Assembly (NCBI GenBank): GCA_947630575.1 | Contig: CANRIB010000009.1 | Span: 1-39,685, forward strand | DNA: 39,685 nt | From: an uncultured Bacilli bacterium | Lineage (GTDB): Bacteria; Bacillota_I; Bacilli_A; RF39; UBA660 | Reading direction: 5' to 3' | In this document: piece after piece, positions 8,197-14,535 of the stretch | Numbering within the stretch: the stretch's first letter is position 1 | Layout: each line of letters starts with the position of its first letter | The notes under the pieces: generated by a model | Seen by the model: only the letters and a program-made list of their open reading frames with translations | Told to the model about the DNA's origin: nothing | Database searches by the model: none | Made by a program: the position numbers and the translations under genes

Positions 8197-8781
8197 ATGT
8201 TGGTTAAAAAAACAAAGGAAAAAGTTTATGTAACGGTGGCGGTTAGTAATAGACACGTGCATTTAACAAAAGAAATATATGATAAGTTATTTGATGAGGC
8301 ATTATCAATGAAAAGACCTTTAAATCAAATTGGGGAGTTTGCATCATTTCAGACTCTAACTTTAAAGGGACCTAAGGGAGAAATACCAAATGTAAGATTA
8401 ATTGGACCACTTCGTAAATATAATCAGGTCGAAATATCTAGAAGTGATGCGATAGTTTTAGGGGTTAATCCTCCAGTTAGACAAAGTGGAGATTTAGAGG
8501 ATAGTGAGACAATTACATTGATAGGCCCTAAAGGAGAAGTTACTTTAGATAATGCTTGTATTCAGGCAGAAAGACATATTCATATGAATTCTAGTAAAGC
8601 TAAAGATTTAAAATTAAAACATGAAGATTTAGTTAAAGTAAAAGTTGAAAATGATAAAGGGGGAATTATGGAAGCTTTTGTTAAAGTAACGGATAATGGT
8701 TTTTATGAATTACATATAGATAAAGATGATGCCAATGCTTTTATGCTTAATACGGGGGATGAAGTAGAAATAGAGTGGTAG
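8197..8781 (+). CDS. pduL: PduL-type phosphate acyltransferase (phosphotransacetylase)
   Basis: A 194-residue PduL-family protein that exchanges acetyl- or propionyl-CoA with phosphate. Two similar halves are visible, each with a metal-binding histidine cluster: SNRHVHLT near residues 12-19 and AERHIHMNSSKA near 125-136. The central QIGEFASFQTLTLKGPKGEI and GPLRKYNQVEISRSDAI stretches are typical. The N-terminus lacks an obvious long targeting helix and no shell-protein genes are nearby, so this is probably a housekeeping enzyme that replaces Pta, linking acetyl-CoA from the PFOR at 26575 to acetyl phosphate and ATP. A hairpin terminator follows at once, so it is monocistronic. Confidence 0.92.
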   Translation: MLVKKTKEKVYVTVAVSNRHVHLTKEIYDKLFDEALSMKRPLNQIGEFASFQTLTLKGPKGEIPNVRLIGPLRKYNQVEISRSDAIVLGVNPPVRQSGDLEDSETITLIGPKGEVTLDNACIQAERHIHMNSSKAKDLKLKHEDLVKVKVENDKGGIMEAFVKVTDNGFYELHIDKDDANAFMLNTGDEVEIEW

Positions 8782-8792
8782 ATTGTTTAATT

Positions 8793-8821
8793 AGCTATAT
8801 TTAATATATGGCTTCTTTTTT
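8793..8821 (+). terminator. Rho-independent terminator after pduL
   Basis: Arms AGCTATAT (8793-8800) and ATATGGCT (8806-8813), an 8-bp stem with one G-U pair and a 5-base loop, followed by TCTTTTTT. Confidence 0.75.
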
Positions 8822-8838
8822 AGTTAGGTGGTGGTTAT

Positions 8839-9816
8839 ATGTGGAAAATTGGAAATGTGGAAATTAAAAATCAATTGGTGTTAGCGCCAATGGCTGGCAT
8901 ATCTAATACTAGTTATCGAAAAATAGTTAAAGAAATGGGAGCCGGTTTAATTTTTGCCGAGATGGTTAGTTCTAATGCTCTTACGTATAATAATGATAAA
9001 ACTATTAATTTACTTAAAATGAGTGAAAAAGAAAGACCTATAGCGCAGCAAATATTTGGTAGTGATGTAAAAACTTTTGTGGAAGCGGCAAAGATAGTTG
9101 AAAAGTTGATGCATCCCGATATAATTGATATAAATATGGGGTGCCCTGTACCTAAAGTAGCACTTAGAGCTCAAGCAGGTAGTGCATTACTTAAGAATCC
9201 TCAAAAAATTGGGAAAATAGTAAAAGAAGTAGTCGCGGCTGTAAATGTGCCTGTAACTGTAAAGATAAGAAGTGGTTGGGATAGTAATAGTATAAATGCA
9301 GTAGAAGTAGCTAAAATATGTGAGGCAAATGGGGCAAAGGCGATTACAGTTCATCCACGGACTAGAGCTCAAGGTTATACAGGGAAAGCAGATTGGAACG
9401 TGATAAAGCAAGTTAAAGAAAATGTGAATATTCCTGTGATTGGAAATGGAGATGTAACTAGTCCAATAGAAGCTAAAAAAATGCTTGATGAAACTAATTG
9501 TGATGCCGTAATGATTGGAAGAGGGGCTTTGGGGAATCCATGGATATTTAAAGAATGTTTGGCTTATTTAAATGATGGTGTTTTAATAGATAAACCTACT
9601 AATAAAGAAAAAATAGAAATGATAAAAAAACATTATGGGTTGCTCGAACAAGATAAAAATGAGAAAGTGGCATTATTAGAGATTAGAACTCACGCGCTAT
9701 ATTATATTAAAGGAATGCCAGAAGCCAAAATATATAAAGAAAAAATTTGTAAAACTAAAACTAAAGAAGAATTTTTAAATATATTAGAGGAATATGAAAA
9801 AGTAATTTGTAATTGA
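8839..9816 (+). CDS. dusB: tRNA-dihydrouridine synthase, DusB-like
   Basis: A 325-residue FMN enzyme that reduces uridine to dihydrouridine in the tRNA D-loop region. Visible motifs: LAPMAGISNTSYRKI at the start of the TIM barrel, DINMGCPVPKV with the catalytic cysteine (about residue 99), the KIRSGWD phosphate/FMN strand, HPRTRAQGYTGKADW (usual form HGRTR) and GNGDVTSPIEAKKM followed by MIGRGALGNPW. The C-terminal helical tRNA-binding domain is present and the length is normal. The cysteine context (APK after CP in most DusB) reads PVPK. The ribosome binding site AGGTGGTG lies just before ATG 8839. It converges on the hydrolase-fusion gene. Confidence 0.93.
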   Translation: MWKIGNVEIKNQLVLAPMAGISNTSYRKIVKEMGAGLIFAEMVSSNALTYNNDKTINLLKMSEKERPIAQQIFGSDVKTFVEAAKIVEKLMHPDIIDINMGCPVPKVALRAQAGSALLKNPQKIGKIVKEVVAAVNVPVTVKIRSGWDSNSINAVEVAKICEANGAKAITVHPRTRAQGYTGKADWNVIKQVKENVNIPVIGNGDVTSPIEAKKMLDETNCDAVMIGRGALGNPWIFKECLAYLNDGVLIDKPTNKEKIEMIKKHYGLLEQDKNEKVALLEIRTHALYYIKGMPEAKIYKEKICKTKTKEEFLNILEEYEKVICN

Positions 9817-9827
9817 TTTTTAAAATG

Positions 9828-9857
9828 AAAAAAATGATATTTTGGGTATCATTTTTA
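9828..9857. terminator. Bidirectional terminator between dusB and pilin-hydrolase gene
   Basis: AAAAATGATA and TATCATTTTT form a 10-bp stem with loop TTTTGGG. A-runs on the left and T-runs on the right let it serve both the plus-strand dusB and the minus-strand gene ending at 9860. Confidence 0.7.
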
Positions 9858-9859
9858 TA

Positions 9860-11149
9860 TTATTTTTTAGTTTGTCCTAAAGCCCATGTGAATACATTGT
9901 CGTTTGGAAATGAGCTTTGGGCGCCAGCATGATTGGTACCTGCATAAGAATATTTAGCATTTCCACCACTTTGATTGATACTATTTACAAAATTACTCAT
10001 ACAAGATATATACGTACTTTCTTGGTTTCCTGACATTGCCCAAATAGGGGTATTTGTATATTTACTGATATCTGAATATATTGGGCAACCACTTACAGGA
10101 ACTGCGGCTGAAAAAAAGTTGGGATTTTGGTAGACATAATTCCAAACGTCAACACCACCGAGAGAAAAACCCATAATAATTATTTTGTTTTTATTTATTT
10201 TGTATGTTGAAACAGTAGTATTAATAATGTTCATAATTTTAGATTGGATATCTTTCCAGTAAGTATAATTACTAGGAAGAACTGGGGCAATAAAAATGAA
10301 TTTACCATTTTTAAAAGCTTGATTTGATGTTACAAAAGTAACGGGTTTTAAATTCATAACTTGAGCTAATTTTCCTTTTTCACTAGTTCCATGTAAAAAT
10401 ATAATTAATGGTAAATTACTACTAGCATTTTCGGGAACAGTTTCGATGTAGCTTATTCCTCCTAAAGTTTTGGTGTTGGTTCCAGAACTTACATTGAGAT
10501 TAGTTGAAGGATTCTGGCTTTCAGAAGTATTGGAATCTGTATTTGGCTGTGAATTAGAACTTTCAGTAGGCTTTTGTGTTTGAGCAGGCTTTTTATATTC
10601 AAACTTTTTTACAACGCATTCATTGGGATGTAATATACAATCAGTACATACTTTAAATTGAGAACCTTTATAAGTATCGTTATAATCTATAACATTTACT
10701 ATAAAATCAACAATGGCAGGAACAAAGAATATAGCTATTCCGGCGATAGAACGTATTGCTAATGATTTTGCTGCTTTTTTTATTTCGTCATCTTTACTGG
10801 CAATCATTGCTTTACCAAAATCGATACAACCAAAAACAACAATAACTATGGGTATTACAACTTTTAAAATAAATAATATCCATCCCATAGCTCTAAAAAT
10901 TCGACTTACTTCTGCTCGATTGCAAAATGTTTTAGTATCAAAACCTTCAGTTTCAGTTGTGCTATCAGTTGTTTCATCACTATTACTAAAACCTCCACCT
11001 CTATCAGTGCTATCTCCAAAGCCATTAGCTAATAATATCGTTTTATCATTATCCTGATATAAATGGTTGTCTATTTTGTAAGCAGTAACTGTATTTGGAA
11101 ATAATAAACAAGTAAGAAAAATAAATAATATATATTTTAAGCCTTTCAT
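9860..11149 (-). CDS. Exported VirB2/TrbC-like two-helix protein fused to alpha/beta hydrolase
   Basis: A 429-residue protein in four parts. Residues 1-23 are a signal peptide (MKGLKYILFIFLTCLL...). Residues 35-75 are a Gly/Ser/Thr-rich linker. Residues 75-160 form a two-helix hairpin (WILFILKVVIPIVIVVFG, then SIAGIAIFFVPAIVDFIV) with a charged KDDEIKKAAK turn, which resembles type IV secretion pilins of the VirB2/TrbC kind. After a Ser/Thr/Asn/Gln-rich linker (180-225), residues 230-429 are an alpha/beta hydrolase: oxyanion segment FLHGTSEKG, nucleophile Ser in GFSLGG (about 329) and a C-terminal NHAG histidine (about 407), esterase-like. Topology would place the hydrolase outside the cell. 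The first 175 residues are almost identical to the protein at 12757. GGAGGAAT precedes ATG 11149. Function of the fusion is unknown to me. Confidence 0.8.
   Translation of the reverse strand: MKGLKYILFIFLTCLLFPNTVTAYKIDNHLYQDNDKTILLANGFGDSTDRGGGFSNSDETTDSTTETEGFDTKTFCNRAEVSRIFRAMGWILFILKVVIPIVIVVFGCIDFGKAMIASKDDEIKKAAKSLAIRSIAGIAIFFVPAIVDFIVNVIDYNDTYKGSQFKVCTDCILHPNECVVKKFEYKKPAQTQKPTESSNSQPNTDSNTSESQNPSTNLNVSSGTNTKTLGGISYIETVPENASSNLPLIIFLHGTSEKGKLAQVMNLKPVTFVTSNQAFKNGKFIFIAPVLPSNYTYWKDIQSKIMNIINTTVSTYKINKNKIIIMGFSLGGVDVWNYVYQNPNFFSAAVPVSGCPIYSDISKYTNTPIWAMSGNQESTYISCMSNFVNSINQSGGNAKYSYAGTNHAGAQSSFPNDNVFTWALGQTKK
10617..11053 (-). repeat. 437-bp inverted repeat, left copy
   Basis: Read on the minus strand, this segment matches 12859-13295 on the plus strand without gaps; I count five mismatches in 437 bases. 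It encodes the linker and two-helix pilin-like module of the hydrolase fusion. The copies are 1,805 bases apart with murC and both gene starts between them. Confidence 0.93.
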
Positions 11150-11191
11150 AATTCCTCCAAAATGTATTTAAAATTTTAAATAACTATAGTT

Positions 11192-11197
11192 ATTATA
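11192..11197 (-). promoter_or_regulatory. Putative -10 element of the pilin-hydrolase gene
   Basis: The minus strand reads TATAAT here, about 43 bases before the ATG at 11149. No convincing -35 hexamer lies at 17 bases, so the call is tentative. It lies inside the segment that would flip on recombination of the inverted repeats. Confidence 0.4.
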
Positions 11198-11229
11198 ACA
11201 AAGTTCGGAATAAAATAAAAGGCAAAGTT

Positions 11230-12609
11230 TTAGGCTTTTTCTTTTAAAAGAATTTGAGCAACTTTATTAATTGGACCAGCACCAATGGTTAAGATTAAAT
11301 CATTTTCTTTGATGTGTTCTTTTAAATAATTAGCTATTTCTTGATAGGTAGGAATATGAATAACATTAGGATTTTCTTTTTTTATCAAGTCTACTAAATC
11401 ATCTTCTTTGACGTTCCAAATATTAGTTTCTCTAGCAGGGTAAATATCACAAATAATTACATGGTCAAATTTGGCTAAAATATTAGCAAAATCTTCTAAA
11501 TGTTCTTTGGTACGACTGTAAGTGTGAGATTGGAAAATGGCCCAAGTTTCATTATGATTTATACTTTTAGAAGAATTATAAGTTGTAGTAATTTCAGTTG
11601 GATGGTGAGCAAAATCATCAAATAAATGGGCTTTTTTATATTCACCTAAATATTCAAAACGACGACCTACACCTGTAAAATCTTTTAAAGCTTTTTTAAT
11701 AGGTTCTTTTTCAATGTTGTAGTTTAGGGCAATACTGATAGCTGCTAGAGCATCTAAAATGTTGTGTTTGCCACGGACACTTAAAGTAATAGTATCATAG
11801 TAGACATTGTCAATATACACATCAAAAGTTGGAAAACCTAGGTCAGAATAGGAAATGTTACAAGCTTTTACTTTAGCTTTTTCATTATCAATACCAAATG
11901 TTGTAAGGTTTACAGAGGTATTTAATAATTCTTGAGTGTTATTATCATCGATATTAACTATTAAATAGCCATTTGAAGGTAATAGTTCGGTGTATTTTTT
12001 AAATGATTTTTTGGTATTTTCGATGTTTTTGAAATAATCTAAATGGTCATTATCAATATTTAAGATTATTTCGCTTGTAGGGTGAAAATGGAGAAAAGAA
12101 TCAACATATTCACAAGCTTCTAAAATAAAATATTTTTTATCGCCGATGTAGTAATTGCCATTTATTTTTTTTAGAGAAGCACCAATTTGAATAGTAGGAT
12201 TTAAGTTTGCTTCTAAAAATACGGACGCTACCATACTAGTAGTGGTGCTTTTACCATGAGTTCCACTTATACATATTAGATTTTCATAATCTTTGGTATA
12301 TTCTCCTAAAAATGGAGCTCTTTCAATCGCTTCAATATTATGTTCTTTGGCATAAATTAATTCGGGGTCGTCATTTTTAACGGCGGCAGTATAAATGATT
12401 AAATCAACATTTTTTAATAAATTTAAATCATGACCAATGGCGATTTTAATACCTAAACTTTTTAAATATTCGGTGTTTAGAGATTCATTTAAATCGCTTC
12501 CTGTAATATTTTTGCCATCATTTTTAAGCATGGCGGCGATGCAGTACATGCTTGCTCCACCAATACCAATTAAATGAATGTTTTGATAATCCTTTAAATT
12601 TCTTTTCAT
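11230..12609 (-). CDS. murC: UDP-N-acetylmuramate-L-alanine ligase
   Basis: MurC, 459 residues, joins L-alanine to UDP-MurNAc, the first amino-acid step of the stem peptide. Seen: N-terminal Rossmann loop IHLIGIGGASMYCIAAML (usual GIGGxGMSGIA, so the second half is divergent), SDLNES, the P-loop CISGTHGKSTTTSMV, the EACEYVDSFLHFHPTSEIILNIDNDHLDYF segment, GVGRRFEYLG, and DDFAHHPTEI characteristic of MurC. Length is normal. AGAGGTGC lies upstream of the ATG at 12609. It stands alone on the minus strand, between two nearly identical pilin-like modules; nothing else suggests a functional link with them. Confidence 0.95.
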   Translation of the reverse strand: MKRNLKDYQNIHLIGIGGASMYCIAAMLKNDGKNITGSDLNESLNTEYLKSLGIKIAIGHDLNLLKNVDLIIYTAAVKNDDPELIYAKEHNIEAIERAPFLGEYTKDYENLICISGTHGKSTTTSMVASVFLEANLNPTIQIGASLKKINGNYYIGDKKYFILEACEYVDSFLHFHPTSEIILNIDNDHLDYFKNIENTKKSFKKYTELLPSNGYLIVNIDDNNTQELLNTSVNLTTFGIDNEKAKVKACNISYSDLGFPTFDVYIDNVYYDTITLSVRGKHNILDALAAISIALNYNIEKEPIKKALKDFTGVGRRFEYLGEYKKAHLFDDFAHHPTEITTTYNSSKSINHNETWAIFQSHTYSRTKEHLEDFANILAKFDHVIICDIYPARETNIWNVKEDDLVDLIKKENPNVIHIPTYQEIANYLKEHIKENDLILTIGAGPINKVAQILLKEKA

Positions 12610-12703
12610 AAATGCACCTCTTAATTTATTATATTATATAACTAAAAAGTTAGAATAATCAATAAAAAATGGTTTTTATCTAGTATTTTATATTAAAGTT
12701 TGC

Positions 12704-12709
12704 TATAAT
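12704..12709 (+). promoter_or_regulatory. Putative -10 element of the pilin/VirB6-like operon
   Basis: TGCTATAATG is an extended -10 (TGn-TATAAT offset by one base) located 48 bases before ATG 12757. The -35 position holds only TAGTAT, so strength would depend on the -10 region. It is the only good promoter candidate between murC and the plus-strand operon 12757-17693. Confidence 0.45.
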
Positions 12710-12756
12710 GATTATGGTTGATTTTAAAAATTTTTGGAGATATTTGGGAGGAGTTT

Positions 12757-13311
12757 ATGAAGAGTTTAAAATATTTATTAGTAATAATTTTAACTTGGTT
12801 CTTATTTGTGAATACAACAAAAGCGGAAATTAATTATGATAATATTTTAAATTTCAATGATAATGATAAAACGATATTATTAGCTAATGGCTTTGGAGAT
12901 GGTACTGATAGAGGTGGAGGTTTTAGTAATAGTGATGAAACAACTGACAGCACAACTGAAACTGAAGGTTTTGATACTAAAACATTTTGCAATCGAGCAG
13001 AAGTAAGTCGAATTTTTAGAGCTATGGGATGGATATTATTTATTTTAAAAGTTGTAATACCCATAGTTATTGTTGTTTTTGGTTGTATCGATTTTGGTAA
13101 AGCAATGATTGCCAGTAAAGATGACGAAATAAAAAAAGCAGCAAAATCATTAGCAATACGTTCTATCGCCGGAATAGCTATATTCTTTGTTCCTGCCATT
13201 GTTGATTTTATAGTAAATGTTATAGATTATAATGATACTTATAAAGGTTCCCAATTTAAAGTATGTACTGATTGTATATTACATCCCAATGAATGTATAG
13301 TAAAGGATTGA
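12757..13311 (+). CDS. Exported VirB2/TrbC-like two-helix protein
   Basis: A 184-residue protein: signal peptide 1-23, a Gly/Ser/Thr-rich stretch 45-75, helix 1 (WILFILKVVIPIVIVVFGCIDFG, about 91-114), a charged turn KDDEIKKAAK, helix 2 (SIAGIAIFFVPAIVDFIVNVID, about 136-157) and a short tail with CTDCILHPNEC. Size and helix pattern fit VirB2/TrbC-type pilin precursors; I infer the family from pattern alone. A TTG codon at 12718 is in frame, but GGGAGGAG at 12746-12753 selects ATG 12757. The tail holds three cysteines in CTDC...C, also kept in the hydrolase fusion. It heads an operon with the genes at 13317, 14536 and 16869 (gaps of 5, 16 and 14 bases). Confidence 0.78.
   Translation: MKSLKYLLVIILTWFLFVNTTKAEINYDNILNFNDNDKTILLANGFGDGTDRGGGFSNSDETTDSTTETEGFDTKTFCNRAEVSRIFRAMGWILFILKVVIPIVIVVFGCIDFGKAMIASKDDEIKKAAKSLAIRSIAGIAIFFVPAIVDFIVNVIDYNDTYKGSQFKVCTDCILHPNECIVKD
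12859..13295 (+). repeat. 437-bp inverted repeat, right copy
   Basis: Counterpart of 10617-11053 in opposite orientation, five mismatches in 437 bases. The first begins with GATAATGATAAAACG and ends at GAATG just before the coding sequences diverge into a stop here and into the hydrolase linker in the other copy. Confidence 0.93.
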
Positions 13312-13316
13312 TAAAT

Positions 13317-14519
13317 ATGAAAAATAAATTATTATTGCTTTTGTTAGTGATATCAAGTTTTTGTTTTTTTCCTAAAGATATATTTGCAGTTGATTATAGT
13401 AAATTAAAAAAAGATGAAAGCGGTAATTATAGTGTTAATAACGCTGTATGTTATTATAATGTTAAAAATACTGAAGAATATCCCGACATAGGAATTTTAG
13501 TTCCGTCTGTTACTATTAAGTTTAAAAATGAGAAGTTAAGTAGTTTTGAGGGGAATACAGGAGCTTATAAAATTTATGCTGGTAGTGTTAGTTATACCCA
13601 TTTTTTTAGTAATAAAGAATTTAAATGTAAAGATGTTCTTGGCTTAAGGTTTGCAAGAATGCCTGATTTGAGTAGAGATAAGCATGGGCAAAATTATTAT
13701 GTTGATTTAGCTACTTGTGATAGTGCTGATTGTTATAAATTAGTATTAGATAAGTCAAAGTCGAAAGTTGTCTACAATGAATTAAAAGAAGGAGAAACTA
13801 ATTCAAGTGTTACGGGAAAATCTGTTTGTTCTTTTACTAAAACTTCAAGTAATTCTAGTGGCTCTAATGATCAAAAAAATTCTCCTTCGAAATTGAATTA
13901 TACAGAATATAGTGATGGAACGTCTGCTTTTGTTACTGAGGATAATGTTAAAGTTCCCATAAGTTCTGGCAGTATTAGTGATTGTTCTACTACTGAAACA
14001 TTATATTTAAAAATGCATATTGTGGGAGATAAGTTAAATAGTTATAGTATAGTTAATAGTTGTAATGAAAATTTTAGTACTGATTGTGTTGTTTATCTTC
14101 GTAGTAATATAACTTATAGTAGTGTCGATTCAGGAATTAAAGAAGATGGAAGTAGTTCAAATGAAAGTACTTCTAGTACACCTAGCGAGGTAGGCTCTAT
14201 ACTGGATTTTAGTATGGAAAATGAAGAAGAATGTAGTAGTTATTTAGGAAGTATAGCTAAATCAACAGATCCCGCTTATTATTTGCATTTTGCATTTAAT
14301 TTAATGAAGTATGCTGCTATATTAATTCTTTTTGCTTTAACTGTTGTTGACTTTTTTCAATCGGCTACTAGCGATAAAGAAGATTCAATAAAAAAGGCTT
14401 TTTATAAAGCAATAAAGAGATTGATTATAGTTGTAATTATTTTCTTTATTCCGATTATAGTGGAATTTATATTTGAGTTATTTGGAATTATAACTGATCC
14501 TAGTTGCTTGACAAAATAA
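13317..14519 (+). CDS. Exported Cys-rich protein with C-terminal two-helix (pilin-like) module
   Basis: A 400-residue protein that I do not recognise as a named family. Residues 1-24 are a signal peptide (KLLLLLLVISSFCFF). Residues 25-290 are an extracellular region rich in Ser, Asn, Tyr and Cys (at least ten cysteines, several in NAVCYY, CDSADC, DCVVYL contexts), probably disulphide-bonded. The C-terminus repeats the module of the upstream gene: helix LMKYAAILILFALTVVDFF, turn SDKEDSIKKAFYKAIKR, helix LIIVVIIFFIPIIVEFIFELFG, then a terminal Cys. The turn KEDSIKKA parallels KDDEIKKA. ATG 13317 has AAAGG ten bases upstream, and the gene begins five bases after the preceding stop. Likely an envelope partner of the VirB6-like protein. 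Confidence 0.7.
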   Translation: MKNKLLLLLLVISSFCFFPKDIFAVDYSKLKKDESGNYSVNNAVCYYNVKNTEEYPDIGILVPSVTIKFKNEKLSSFEGNTGAYKIYAGSVSYTHFFSNKEFKCKDVLGLRFARMPDLSRDKHGQNYYVDLATCDSADCYKLVLDKSKSKVVYNELKEGETNSSVTGKSVCSFTKTSSNSSGSNDQKNSPSKLNYTEYSDGTSAFVTEDNVKVPISSGSISDCSTTETLYLKMHIVGDKLNSYSIVNSCNENFSTDCVVYLRSNITYSSVDSGIKEDGSSSNESTSSTPSEVGSILDFSMENEEECSSYLGSIAKSTDPAYYLHFAFNLMKYAAILILFALTVVDFFQSATSDKEDSIKKAFYKAIKRLIIVVIIFFIPIIVEFIFELFGIITDPSCLTK

Positions 14520-14535
14520 ATAGGAGGTAATGTGT

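Noticed and set aside
8197-8781. PduL as part of a bacterial microcompartment
   Set aside because: No shell-protein genes or aldehyde dehydrogenase lie nearby and the gene is monocistronic.
10713-11057. Open frame on the plus strand opposite the pilin-hydrolase gene, with a similar frame opposite 12834-13199
   Set aside because: Both are antisense shadows of the repeated module; they are alike only because the repeat is duplicated, and they have no ribosome binding site.
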